This document shows positions 8,323 to 16,973 of a stretch of DNA of 64,000 bases, piece by piece. Position 1 is the stretch's first letter. Every line of letters begins with the position of its first letter. Source of the DNA: Lachnospiraceae bacterium (GTDB lineage: Bacteria; Bacillota; Clostridia; Lachnospirales; Lachnospiraceae); the NCBI GenBank assembly GCA_021770755.1, contig JAETQI010000019.1, forward strand, positions 1-64,000, in the 5' to 3' direction. Below the pieces are notes generated by a model, which had not been told where the DNA came from, did not search any database, and saw nothing but the letters and a program-made list of their open reading frames with translations. The position numbers and the translations under genes were made by a program.

Positions 8323-9228
8323 ATGGAGAATAAGATTTGGTTTCACGCAGATGATTTTGGAGTGACAAAAGAACAGTCAGAACGGATTGTGGGCTGCTAT
8401 CAGAACGGGGCGCTGAACAGTATCAGCGTGATCCCCAACACACCTGCATTGAGAGAATCCTTGGAGATCCTGGACCGGACAGATCCGGACGCGGCGGATA
8501 TCCGGCGCGTGCTCCATCTGAATTTTGTGGAAGGAAAGCCGCTTGCAGGGGCGGAGAATGTGCCGGAGCTTGTAGATGATACCGGCTGTTTTGATAAATC
8601 GTTTATTCGTTTTTTTCAGTGGAATTATACCAAAAGAGGAGCCGGCAGGCGCAGGATCGTCCGTCAGATCAAGGCGGAGATCACGGCGCAGCTTAGGGCT
8701 GTGACGAGTCAGTGCGACTATCGGATCACAGCGATCGATTCCCATCAGCACTATCATATGATACCGATTGTATTTGACGCGCTGATGGACGTATTGTCAG
8801 AGAATGAATTTGAACACCTTAGGATCCGCCAGATTCGGATACCGGTCGATCCGGCAGCTCCCCTGATGCACAGTGCACAGATGCTCAGGGGAGTGCCGGT
8901 GATGAACTGGGTGAAGTGGTGCATCCTTAAAATATATGCAGGAAGGAACAAGAAAGTACTGCAGAACAAGGGAATAGAAACACCTGTATTTTTTGGCATG
9001 TTCTATACCTGTGAGATGAAAAAGGAAGTAGTTGAGGCGCTGCTTCCGGCGTACAAAGCTTATGCGGTCAAGAGGGATCAGGATCTGGAACTGATGTTTC
9101 ATCCGGGAAACCTTACTGCCCGCTATGAGCTTCTGGATGCGAGAAGTAATGAGCTTGCAGATTTTTATATGTCCGACAACAGATATTATGAAGCCGAATG
9201 TTTAAAGCTGCTGAGACGTGATCGCTAG
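8323..9228 (+). CDS. YdjC/ChbG-like carbohydrate deacetylase
   Basis: A 301-residue protein of the YdjC (ChbG) family, which removes acetyl groups from N-acetylated sugars using a divalent metal. The metal-binding and catalytic motifs are visible: HADDFG near residues 7-12 and SHQHYH near 142-147, plus a late HPG motif. An in-frame ATG at 8284 has no ribosome binding site and would add only a lysine-rich stretch, so 8323 is chosen. The DNA upstream is very A-rich with three copies of an ATTGTA element, and a TATAAT lies at 8276-8281. A role in deacetylating a lipid-linked or polymer sugar is inferred from context. Confidence 0.85.
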   Translation: MENKIWFHADDFGVTKEQSERIVGCYQNGALNSISVIPNTPALRESLEILDRTDPDAADIRRVLHLNFVEGKPLAGAENVPELVDDTGCFDKSFIRFFQWNYTKRGAGRRRIVRQIKAEITAQLRAVTSQCDYRITAIDSHQHYHMIPIVFDALMDVLSENEFEHLRIRQIRIPVDPAAPLMHSAQMLRGVPVMNWVKWCILKIYAGRNKKVLQNKGIETPVFFGMFYTCEMKKEVVEALLPAYKAYAVKRDQDLELMFHPGNLTARYELLDARSNELADFYMSDNRYYEAECLKLLRRDR

Positions 9229-9302
9229 TACGGCACTGACGATATCGCGCAGTGGTGTGCTGGTTCTGCCTTGAAAATCAAGGATTGGAGAAGGGAAAGC
9301 AG

Positions 9303-10493
9303 ATGAAAAGAAAAACAATGGTAGCTATTTTAATGGCGATGGCGGCAATGGCGCTGTCGCTCACAGGCTGCGGGGAGCGCACCGACATCGAGAAGGAACC
9401 GCTCATCGTGCGGAATGATGAGAATGCAGCAGGGTGTCCTTACGGCTGCACCTGTCCCGGCTGCGTATGCTACGGGACGGTTCCGGCGGAGAGTGAAACA
9501 CCGGAAGAGCCAGTCACGGTGCAGGAGACGCAGACGCAGAGCGCTGCGCAGACACAGCCCGCAGAGACGCAGACAACATCGGAAGTGCAGACATCGGCAG
9601 AGAGCCCGGAGGAGAGCGGGACGCCGGCAGAGACAGAGCCGGAAGCGTATGTGAATGAGATCGCCCAGCTCACGGACGGGGAGAAGAAGGCGAGGAGGGA
9701 ACAGCAGGAGAATTTTGCGGAGGCGAGGGCGCTTCTGTACGATCTGCCCAATTCCAAGGATAAGACGTCCAAGATCAATCAGATGGACCGTCAGATCCTC
9801 GCCAACAATGCGTATGATTTCAGCCAGAAGAACATCGTGTTCATCGGGGACAGCATCACGGAAGGGATCACGAGCGCAGTCGATACCCAGGGAAACTTTA
9901 TCAGCTATGTCAACTATACGGCGTCCTACCTTCATTTTAACCGGATGCTCAACCACGGTATCGGCGGCAGGATGTTCTCCGTCTACGGCGGTGAGGAGCT
10001 GTCGCTCACGATGAATTTTGACTCGGTGACGAACATCGATTCGGATATCATCGTGGTGTTCGCCGGGGTGAACGATTATCTCAGCGCCCCGCCTAACAAG
10101 CGCTTTGGGGACGTCAACAACAAGATGAGCACGGCGGGCTACTGCGGTTCTGTGCGTCAGTTCATGAAGCAGCTTCAGGAGTACTTCGGGGATCGGGATA
10201 TCTTCTTTGTGACGATGTATGACAACACGAAAAAATCGACGTGCACGTACTCGGATATCCAGGGGCAGCCGACGCTGAACGACTACATGGAGGTGCAGCG
10301 GAAGCTTGCCGATGAGTTTGGCTTCAACGTGATCGAGCTTTACGATATCGGATTTATGGATTGTTCGAACAAAGAGTCGTCAGACTTTTATCTGAGAGAC
10401 GGGCTGCATCCGAAGGACAACGGCAATATCGTGCTGGGCGAACATATCGCGGCAGAGTTGTCCCTCTATTTCGGTGAGAAGGAAGTGGATTAG
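9303..10493 (+). CDS. SGNH/GDSL hydrolase lipoprotein
   Basis: A 396-residue secreted lipoprotein. A signal peptide ends in a lipobox (SLTGC), so the mature protein should be lipid-anchored outside the cell. A Thr/Glu/Gln-rich linker occupies about residues 60-130. The SGNH domain follows, with block I IVFIGDSIT near 180, block III AGVNDYL near 257 and block V DGLHPKDNG near 375. Such enzymes often remove or add O-acetyl groups on glycans. Cysteines just after the lipobox (CPYGCTCPGCVC) form a small cluster of unknown role. The start at 9303 follows GGAGAAGGG; an earlier in-frame start at 9252 would spoil the signal peptide. It fits with the deacetylase upstream as a glycan-modifying pair. 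Confidence 0.88.
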   Translation: MKRKTMVAILMAMAAMALSLTGCGERTDIEKEPLIVRNDENAAGCPYGCTCPGCVCYGTVPAESETPEEPVTVQETQTQSAAQTQPAETQTTSEVQTSAESPEESGTPAETEPEAYVNEIAQLTDGEKKARREQQENFAEARALLYDLPNSKDKTSKINQMDRQILANNAYDFSQKNIVFIGDSITEGITSAVDTQGNFISYVNYTASYLHFNRMLNHGIGGRMFSVYGGEELSLTMNFDSVTNIDSDIIVVFAGVNDYLSAPPNKRFGDVNNKMSTAGYCGSVRQFMKQLQEYFGDRDIFFVTMYDNTKKSTCTYSDIQGQPTLNDYMEVQRKLADEFGFNVIELYDIGFMDCSNKESSDFYLRDGLHPKDNGNIVLGEHIAAELSLYFGEKEVD

Positions 10494-10510
10494 ATAGGAG
10501 AACGGATCTG

Positions 10511-11554
10511 GTGAAGATAATAAGATGGGGAATACTGCTGGCATTGGTTCTGCCGGTACCATTTTTTCTGGGATTTATACCAGTAAAACATATGAATCGC
10601 TTGCAAAGGACACCCGCAATGACTTACGTCTGCGGGTGGTTTGTGAGCTTTTTTCTGTTTGAGCTGACAGCGGTCCCGTTCATTCTGCTGGAACAGAGTT
10701 TCACGGCGCTGGTGGCGGTGTACACCGGCATCGTCGCGGCGGTGCTGGCGGTGTCTTTGTGGAGCGGGCGGCATCTCTGGGCGGTGTACCTTGACGAGAT
10801 AAAGCGTATATGGGACATGCCGGGAAGAGTAAAGCTCTGCTGGGCAGTGTTCTTCCTGCTCGTGGCGTTTCAGATGGCTTACGCGGTCCTGTACGAGTAC
10901 TATGACGGGGATGATGCCTACTATATCGCGGTGTCCGTGCTGACGGACACGTTCGATACCATGTATCTGCGGGATGCGTACTCGGGTTATATCTATCCGC
11001 TGGACACAAGGCATGCCCTCTCGCCGATGCCGATCTACCAGGCATGGCTCTCCAGGCTGAGCGGCGTTGCGCCGGCGGCCGTGGCGCACAGTGTGCTGGC
11101 ACCGGTGTGGCTGATGTTCATGTACTGCATCTACGGGCAGATCGGCAGCCGTCTGCTGTGGAACAAAAAAGCATATAAGCCGGTGTTCATGATCCTGATC
11201 GCGGTGTGGTTCATGTATGGGAACATCTCGCTGTACACGACGGAGACGTTTGCCATGACGAGAACCTGGCAGGGCAAGGGACTGATGGCGGGGATGGTGA
11301 TCCCGGCGCTGTTTTTGGCGCTGATCTATCTGGCGCAGGAGAGCACAAGCCAGGGGATGTGGCTGCTGTTCATCTGTGTGTGCGTGTCGTCGGTACTTGC
11401 CACGAGCGTGTCCTTCATGGTCATACCAACGATCACAGGCGTGTCGTCCGTGATGATCGGCATCCGAAAAAAGAGCGTGAAGTTTGCGGCGGAGCTGTTC
11501 CTGTGCTGCGCGCCGTGCCTGCTGCTGGCAGTGTGCTATATGATCATAAAATAG
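10511..11554 (+). CDS. Polytopic membrane protein, glycan cluster (function unknown)
   Basis: A 347-residue protein with about nine hydrophobic helices and a GTG start 10 bases after GGAG. Between helices lies a loop with YDGDDAYYIAVS and a conserved-looking region LDTRHALSPMPIYQAWLSRLSG, which suggests an extracytoplasmic active loop like those of GT-C type transferases; that assignment is an inference. It may belong to a Lachnospiraceae membrane family such as DUF6077, but this was not checked. It ends 20 bases before a second membrane protein that has its own strong ribosome binding site, so the two are probably subunits or halves of one machine. Confidence 0.7.
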   Translation: MKIIRWGILLALVLPVPFFLGFIPVKHMNRLQRTPAMTYVCGWFVSFFLFELTAVPFILLEQSFTALVAVYTGIVAAVLAVSLWSGRHLWAVYLDEIKRIWDMPGRVKLCWAVFFLLVAFQMAYAVLYEYYDGDDAYYIAVSVLTDTFDTMYLRDAYSGYIYPLDTRHALSPMPIYQAWLSRLSGVAPAAVAHSVLAPVWLMFMYCIYGQIGSRLLWNKKAYKPVFMILIAVWFMYGNISLYTTETFAMTRTWQGKGLMAGMVIPALFLALIYLAQESTSQGMWLLFICVCVSSVLATSVSFMVIPTITGVSSVMIGIRKKSVKFAAELFLCCAPCLLLAVCYMIIK

Positions 11555-11574
11555 ATGCGGGGAGGGGGAGAGCC

Positions 11575-12396
11575 ATGAAGGAAGTCATGCAGGCTGTTGC
11601 GGAGGACGTGATCCTGTACAATAACAGGAGTTTTCTGATCCCTCTTTTCCTGATCGCACTGCTGTTTTTGTGGGTGACGGAGAAGGACAGGAAACTGCGC
11701 GTCGTGCTGCTGTATGTCGTCGCGGCGGTCGCGGCGGTGTTTTTGTGCCCGCTCTATGCGTGGGTGGGGATGAAGATCGACGCGGATGTCTATTACCGTG
11801 TGCTGTGGTCGCTCCCGATCGGGATCCTCGTGTGCTACAGCGCGGTGAAGCTCATGGCTTATTTCAGGGCAGCGGTGTCGAAGGCGCTGGTGTTCGTGCT
11901 GGCAGTGCTGGTGATCGTGATGAACGGCGACCTGGTATATACCAACTCGTTTCATATCAGGGCAACCAACGCGTATCATATCCCGCAGCAGGTGATCGAC
12001 GTGGCGGACGCGCTCAGGCTGGACAATTACAAGCCGATCGCGGTGCTCCCTGCGGAGCTTCTGACGCATTTCCACCAGTATACTGCGGATGTGTTCACGC
12101 CGTACGGAAGGAATGTCGTGGAGCCGTCGTGGTCGTTCCAGGATGAGCTCTACGATGCCATGGAGGCGGACAAGACGGCATACGATGTGGCGGAGGTGGC
12201 AAGATGTGCGCGCAACCACAACTGTGCGTTTGTCGTGCTCTCCTGCGCAAAGCAGATGAACGGGAGCATGGAGGAGCAGGGGTACTTTCTGTTCCGGTTC
12301 GTGCAGGGGTATTTTATCTATATGGATTACAATTATTACTGGGTGTTCAAGGAGCAGGGGCTTCTTGACGCGGACGTGATCGAGGCAGGGGGATGA
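11575..12396 (+). CDS. Membrane protein with C-terminal extracellular domain, partner of the preceding gene
   Basis: A 273-residue protein with four helices within residues 20-120 and a soluble domain from about 125 to the end. The soluble part is rich in aromatic and basic residues and ends in a YFIYMDYNYYWVFKEQG stretch. The start at 11575 has a very strong GGGGAGGGGGAG site. Read together with the preceding gene, the pair resembles a GT-C type glycosyltransferase split in two: membrane part plus C-terminal periplasmic-type domain. This is inference; no family name is certain. The next gene starts 7 bases after the stop. Confidence 0.7.
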   Translation: MKEVMQAVAEDVILYNNRSFLIPLFLIALLFLWVTEKDRKLRVVLLYVVAAVAAVFLCPLYAWVGMKIDADVYYRVLWSLPIGILVCYSAVKLMAYFRAAVSKALVFVLAVLVIVMNGDLVYTNSFHIRATNAYHIPQQVIDVADALRLDNYKPIAVLPAELLTHFHQYTADVFTPYGRNVVEPSWSFQDELYDAMEADKTAYDVAEVARCARNHNCAFVVLSCAKQMNGSMEEQGYFLFRFVQGYFIYMDYNYYWVFKEQGLLDADVIEAGG

Positions 12397-12403
12397 GAGG
12401 GAT

Positions 12404-12751
12404 ATGGTCAGGATAAAAAATATTGTCATGCTCCAGGCAGTCATCATCATCTACACGATCTCGAGCGTGATGTCCAAGCAGGCGTCCGCAAGCGGCGGGA
12501 ATCTGCTGCGTTTCGGGTTCTTTTTCGGGATGGAGTTTGTGGTGCTGGGGGTGTATGCGGTCCTCTGGCAGCAGATGATCAAGCGCTTTGAGCTTTCTGT
12601 CGCGTACGCAAACCGCTCGATGGCAGTCGTGTGGTCCATGGTGTGGGCGGTCCTCTTCTTTCATGACACCATCACGGTTCAGAATATTGCCGGTGTCGCG
12701 CTGGTGCTGGCGGGGACATGGATCATCAATACAGAGACGGAGGCAGGGTAA
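12404..12751 (+). CDS. Small EamA/SMR-type transporter, subunit 1 (ArnE-like)
   Basis: A 115-residue protein with four predicted helices of the small multidrug resistance fold. Features are an SKQASASGG loop near residues 23-31, a WQQMIKRFELSVAYANRS segment in the middle and a C-terminal glycine-rich helix (IAGVALVLAGTWII). Paired subunits of this size flip undecaprenyl-phosphate-linked sugars in the ArnE/ArnF system. The second subunit starts one base after this stop. Position in a lipid-linked sugar cluster supports a flippase role, but general drug or metabolite export cannot be excluded. Confidence 0.75.
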   Translation: MVRIKNIVMLQAVIIIYTISSVMSKQASASGGNLLRFGFFFGMEFVVLGVYAVLWQQMIKRFELSVAYANRSMAVVWSMVWAVLFFHDTITVQNIAGVALVLAGTWIINTETEAG

Positions 12752-12752
12752 A

Positions 12753-13091
12753 ATGATCAGTCGGTTTGTGTGTGCGATGTTTATGTCGGTAGTGATCGCA
12801 TCGGTGTCGCAGGTTCTGTTAAAAAAAAGTGCACTCAACAAGTATGACACGGTAGTGAGGGAGTATCTGAACCCGTATGTGGTCAGCGGATACGGACTTC
12901 TGTTCCTGTCCATGCTCCTGACGATCTACGCCTACAGCGGTATGGATTACAAGAATGGACCGGTCATCGAATCCTTTGGGAATGTCATGGTGCTGATCCT
13001 GGGGTATTTTGTTTTTGGGGAGCGCATCAGCGCCCGCAAGATCGCGGGGATCGCGTGTATCATCGCGGGGATCGCGGTGTTTCACGCATAG
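12753..13091 (+). CDS. Small EamA/SMR-type transporter, subunit 2 (ArnF-like)
   Basis: A 112-residue four-helix protein starting one base after its partner. It carries the typical SQVLLKKSAL motif at the end of helix 1, a YSGMDYKNGPVIESFGNV loop and the helix-4 motif FGERISARKIAGIACIIAGI. Heterodimeric four-helix pairs of this kind form antiparallel dimers; ArnE/ArnF transport aminoarabinose-phosphoundecaprenol. Here it most likely moves the lipid-linked sugars made by the GtrB-like enzymes upstream. That substrate is inferred from gene order only. Confidence 0.75.
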   Translation: MISRFVCAMFMSVVIASVSQVLLKKSALNKYDTVVREYLNPYVVSGYGLLFLSMLLTIYAYSGMDYKNGPVIESFGNVMVLILGYFVFGERISARKIAGIACIIAGIAVFHA

Positions 13092-13144
13092 GGAGCTGTT
13101 ATTTCCGGTACCAGAAATTGCATGACCTATTTTTGAAAAAAATG

Positions 13145-13173
13145 TTGAGCGGCAGTACAGGCTTTGCTATAAT
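13145..13173 (+). promoter_or_regulatory. Sigma-A type promoter for the large GH25 gene
   Basis: TTGAGC (13145-13150) and TATAAT (13168-13173) are spaced by exactly 17 bases. About 105 bases of leader separate it from the chosen start at 13279. No repressor site was recognised. Confidence 0.72.
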
Positions 13174-13278
13174 TGTTAAGGAACTGTTCAGAAATAGACA
13201 AGTCAGGATGTACAGGTTATTTTGGAATATTTCCTAAGAATGCTGATCATGAAACAGAAGGAGGAAGGCAAAGGCAGG

Positions 13279-16200
13279 ATGAAGAAAAAGAAAACGGCGG
13301 GAACGCACGGCAGAGGCAGAAATAAGAACAGGAATAAGAGCGGATACACGGATGAATATATAGATGAGTACTATGAGGAGGAGGACGAACTGGCGGCACA
13401 GGATGATGTGGATCGTGCAGATGAGGGCGCTGACAGTGATCCGGACGACGAGGAGGAATATATAGTCGCGTATTCGAGCGAGCATACGGTGTTTGGCGCG
13501 TTCACCCCGGAGGAGATGCGGGAATACGAGCAGGAGTATGAGGCAGAGGAATACGGCGAATCGGAAGAATACGAGACGGAAGAATACGAGTCAGAAGAGT
13601 ACGACGAATCGGAAGAATATGAGTCAGAGGAGTACGACGAATCGGAAGAATATGAGTCAGAGGAGTACGACGAGACGGAAGAATACGATTCAGCGGAAGA
13701 ATATGATTCAGAGGAGTACGACGAATCGGAGGAATATGAGTCGGAGGAGTACGACGAATCGGAAAAATACGATTCAGAGGAGTACGACGAATCGGAAGAA
13801 TACGAGTCAGAGGAGTACGATGAGTCGCTGTACAGCACCAAGGAGATCAACATCGAGATCTATGAGCCGGATGACTACGCGGAAGATACCGAGAGCTATT
13901 ATGAGGATGAGAGCGGGGACGAGGCGGATTACGAGGACAGCGAAACGGCGTACTATGCGTCTGATGAGTATTACGATGACGAGTACGACGACGAAGCGTA
14001 TTTTGAGGAAGCTTATGAGGAACCGTACAATGAGGACTCTTTTGACATTGCATACGGCGAGTTTGACGATACCCATGAGCGTGATGCCCTGTTTGATGCG
14101 GATGGGACAGAGGAGCCGGCCGGTTTCTGGCAGAGGACGAAATACCGTCTCCGCCACCTGACTGCCTTTGATGCAGTGCTTGCCTCCACGGGTGTGGTGG
14201 TGCTGGTGGCGGCGCTTGTGATCCTTAGCATGTTTGTCCAGTCCAATCATATAAATGAGCAGCTCGCGGCGCTCGCGCCGCTGGGAAGCGAGCTAAAGGA
14301 TGTGGGAATCGTGGGCGACGACGGGCTGCTTGCCATGGCGGATGCAGCGCTGTCAGGCAATTTTGCGCAGGAAGGAACGCAGGAGCCCGACACGGAGGAG
14401 ATCTCGTCGGTCGAGGTGGTCGACCCGCCCGAGTCGACGAAGGTGAATGTCAATTTCGTGTCTGTGGAGAAGGATCTAAAGATCCGTTTTACGGATGTCA
14501 ACACCGGAGAGCTGATCACGGGCACGGTATTTGAGGTAAAGCTCACGAACGCGAAGGGAAAGCAGCTTGTCCTTACAGACGACGACATGGACGGGATCAT
14601 CTACGCGCAGAATGTGAATGCGGGTGTGTTTGATGCGGTCGTGACCTCGACAGACAAGTACAAGTTCCCGACCGTGGCGCAGCAGGTCACTGTCAAGGAC
14701 AAGGTCGAGTACGTTGTGATCAATAATGTGCAGGACGAGGTCAAGACGGAGAAACAGGTCGACGTGGCAGTCGAGGATACAGAGAAAAATGCGGCGCCGG
14801 TGGAGGAGGAGGTGCTCAAGGACACGGTCGAGTGGGTCGAGGCGTCCAAGACACCCGTAAGCGGCTCGGAGAGCTATCTGCTGGTGGACAAGAGCACGAT
14901 CGCGGACCCGTCGCAGGTCTCGAGGGCGGCGGCGAGAATGCTGTTTGACGCGCTGAACGTGTCGCTGGACCGGACGAGTGCGACACTGAGTGTCGGATCG
15001 AGCATCGACTTAAAGGGAACGGAATTTACAAACAAGACGGAGACGGGGGCTGACGGAGGCAGCGTCGAGTATCAGTACACGGCGGAGTGGAAGAGCTCGA
15101 ACGAGGGGGTCGCGTCCGTAAACGGCGGCAAAGTGACGGCAAAATCGGTGGGAACCGCGGATATCACCTACACGGTCACCAGAAAGACGATCACGACGAC
15201 TGTGGCGGCGAAAGAGCCTGTCAGGGAGACGCTGGAGATCTCCGTGGAGGAATATAAGAACTTATCGGAAGAGGAACAGAAGAAGTGTACGGAGGTCAAA
15301 AAACAGGATGAAAATGGCGAGGAGCAGATCACAGGCTACACATACGAGAAAGTGACAGAGCAGGATCCGGTCAAGAGCACGACCGAGGCGACCGACACCG
15401 CGAGCGTGACGTGTGCGGTCACGGTCGAGGCGGCAAAGATCAAGTCCGGCAGTCTTGAACTCTCCAAGAGCGCCGACAGTTGTGCGGTCGGGGCGACGCT
15501 GACAGTGAAGCCGTCAAAGCTCGTGTACACCAAGGAGGATGGGAGCACGGAGACGCTCACGTCCGGCTTCCCGTCCATCGCGTGGGAGAGCAGTGACAAG
15601 GCCGTCGCGACGGTCGCAGCGGACGGCGTCGTGACCGGCGTGAAGGCGGGCAAGGTACATATCACAGGCAGGGTCACAGGCATCAAGGGAGCTGACGGAA
15701 ACGAGCTGGATATCAAATGCAGCGTGGAGATCAGCGTCACGGGAAGCGCGGAGCTTTCACTCGCGCTTGACCGCACAGCCGACGTGTATCTCGCGGTCGG
15801 CGGCACCACGACGCTTGTGGCGACTGTTTCGAACTACAAGACGGATGCGGGCGTGACGTGGGAGACTTCCGACAAGAAAGTCGCGACAGTCGACGAGAAG
15901 GGTGTCGTGACCGGCGTGGCAGCGGGAAGTGTCAAGATCACGGCGACGACGAAGGAGAAGGACGCGCAGGGCAAGCAGAAGCAGGCGACCTGTGTCGTGA
16001 CAGTCAACTCCAATGCGACCTCCGACACGACGACGAAGCTCAAGGACAAGAACGGGAACCAGATCTATGTCAAGAATACGGACGGAAGCTACAGGGAGGC
16101 AGTCTATGCAGACTACTACACCAGCACCGAGTTTTATATATCGGCGCAGGCAAACTACACCTACACAGGCTGGCAGACGATCGACGGGAAGACGTATTAT

Positions 16201-16893
16201 TATGACAAAAACGGGAACGTTGTGACCGGCACGCAGATCATCCAGGGTGTCACTTACAATTTCGGTTCGGACGGGGCGATCGCGACGACCGTCAACGGTT
16301 CGACGTTTGGCATCGACGTGTCGAGGCATAACGGTAAGATCGACTGGAACGCGGTCAAGGCGTCAGGCGTCGACTATGTCATCATCCGCTGCGGTTACAG
16401 AGGCTCCGCGACGGGCGCGCTGATCGAGGATCAGAATTTCAGGACAAATATCAAGGGCGCCACGGCTGCCGGGCTGAAGGTCGGCGTGTATGTGTTCTCG
16501 CAGGCGGTCAACGAGGTCGAGGCAGTCAAGGAGGCGTCGCTTGCAGTGAGCCTTGTGAAAGGGTACAATCTCACCTATCCGATCTTTATCGATACGGAGC
16601 AGAGCGGCGGCAGGGCGGACAAGATCGACAAGGCGACGCGCACGGCGGTGGTGAACGCGTTCTGCCAGACTGTCGCGAGCGCAGGCTATAAGCCGGGGAT
16701 CTATGCATCAAAAACGTGGTTTGAGGACAAACTGAATATGGGTGCGGTCGCTAGCTGTAAGATCTGGCTTGCCCAGTACGCGTCGTCACCCACTTACAAG
16801 GGAAAATATGATATGTGGCAGTATTCTGATAAAGGAAAGATCAGCGGCATCAGCACCAATGTCGACCTGAACTACAGTTACTTGGGGTATTAG
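13279..16893 (+). CDS. Large membrane-anchored GH25 muramidase with acidic cytoplasmic repeats and Ig-like domains
   Basis: A 1204-residue protein. Residues 1-20 are lysine-rich; about 20-280 are very acidic and tyrosine-rich, with tandem SEEYESEEYDE units. One membrane helix (near 296-318, VVVLVAALVILSMFV) follows with no signal peptide, so the acidic part should stay in the cytoplasm. Outside come an SpaA/Ig-like segment (near 390-485), three or so BIG2-type Ig domains (560-910), a cell-wall-binding repeat (TGWQTIDGKTYYYDKNG, near 960) and a C-terminal GH25 domain (1008-1204) with FGIDVSRHNG and the acidic catalytic motif FIDTEQ. It should cleave the MurNAc-GlcNAc bond of peptidoglycan. Start 13279 follows GGAGGAAGG; TTG 13222 and ATG 13249 are less likely. 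Confidence 0.9.
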   Translation: MKKKKTAGTHGRGRNKNRNKSGYTDEYIDEYYEEEDELAAQDDVDRADEGADSDPDDEEEYIVAYSSEHTVFGAFTPEEMREYEQEYEAEEYGESEEYETEEYESEEYDESEEYESEEYDESEEYESEEYDETEEYDSAEEYDSEEYDESEEYESEEYDESEKYDSEEYDESEEYESEEYDESLYSTKEINIEIYEPDDYAEDTESYYEDESGDEADYEDSETAYYASDEYYDDEYDDEAYFEEAYEEPYNEDSFDIAYGEFDDTHERDALFDADGTEEPAGFWQRTKYRLRHLTAFDAVLASTGVVVLVAALVILSMFVQSNHINEQLAALAPLGSELKDVGIVGDDGLLAMADAALSGNFAQEGTQEPDTEEISSVEVVDPPESTKVNVNFVSVEKDLKIRFTDVNTGELITGTVFEVKLTNAKGKQLVLTDDDMDGIIYAQNVNAGVFDAVVTSTDKYKFPTVAQQVTVKDKVEYVVINNVQDEVKTEKQVDVAVEDTEKNAAPVEEEVLKDTVEWVEASKTPVSGSESYLLVDKSTIADPSQVSRAAARMLFDALNVSLDRTSATLSVGSSIDLKGTEFTNKTETGADGGSVEYQYTAEWKSSNEGVASVNGGKVTAKSVGTADITYTVTRKTITTTVAAKEPVRETLEISVEEYKNLSEEEQKKCTEVKKQDENGEEQITGYTYEKVTEQDPVKSTTEATDTASVTCAVTVEAAKIKSGSLELSKSADSCAVGATLTVKPSKLVYTKEDGSTETLTSGFPSIAWESSDKAVATVAADGVVTGVKAGKVHITGRVTGIKGADGNELDIKCSVEISVTGSAELSLALDRTADVYLAVGGTTTLVATVSNYKTDAGVTWETSDKKVATVDEKGVVTGVAAGSVKITATTKEKDAQGKQKQATCVVTVNSNATSDTTTKLKDKNGNQIYVKNTDGSYREAVYADYYTSTEFYISAQANYTYTGWQTIDGKTYYYDKNGNVVTGTQIIQGVTYNFGSDGAIATTVNGSTFGIDVSRHNGKIDWNAVKASGVDYVIIRCGYRGSATGALIEDQNFRTNIKGATAAGLKVGVYVFSQAVNEVEAVKEASLAVSLVKGYNLTYPIFIDTEQSGGRADKIDKATRTAVVNAFCQTVASAGYKPGIYASKTWFEDKLNMGAVASCKIWLAQYASSPTYKGKYDMWQYSDKGKISGISTNVDLNYSYLGY
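13551..13828 (+). repeat. 33-base tandem repeat coding acidic Tyr/Ser/Glu units
   Basis: About eight imperfect copies of a 33-base unit encode SEEYESEEYDE, itself a doubled EEYxS motif. Copies differ by synonymous changes and by ES/DS/ET variants, as expected from slippage or unequal recombination. The repeat lies inside the cytoplasmic part of the GH25 protein and is in frame throughout. The repeat number is likely to vary between strains. Confidence 0.85.
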
Positions 16894-16895
16894 GG

Positions 16896-16924
16896 TTGCA
16901 TTATTACCGGATTTAGGATAAAAT
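16896..16924 (+). promoter_or_regulatory. Sigma-A type promoter for rmlB
   Basis: TTGCAT (16896-16901) and TAAAAT (16919-16924) with a 17-base spacer, directly after the stop of the GH25 gene. The rmlB start is 50 bases downstream behind a GGAGG site. Confidence 0.68.
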
Positions 16925-16973
16925 GAGATGTATGATTTGTGAACAATAAATTTTTTGTGGAGGAATATATTTG

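Noticed and set aside
11206-11574. Upstream extension of the second membrane protein gene
   Set aside because: The frame continues upstream inside the first membrane protein but its product looks unlike a protein (histidine and valine rich) and a strong ribosome binding site lies just before 11575.
10511-12396. Frameshifted single gene instead of two membrane proteins
   Set aside because: The second gene has its own very strong ribosome binding site and start. A natural pair is simpler, although a split of an ancestral gene remains possible.
13551-13828. Regular repeats as a possible CRISPR array
   Set aside because: Units follow each other without spacers, are in frame and encode a low-complexity peptide. 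There are no cas genes nearby.
13371-13853. Long minus-strand reading frame rich in Ser and Tyr
   Set aside because: It is the mirror of the acidic tandem repeats of the GH25 gene. It has no ribosome binding site and its composition follows from the repeat.
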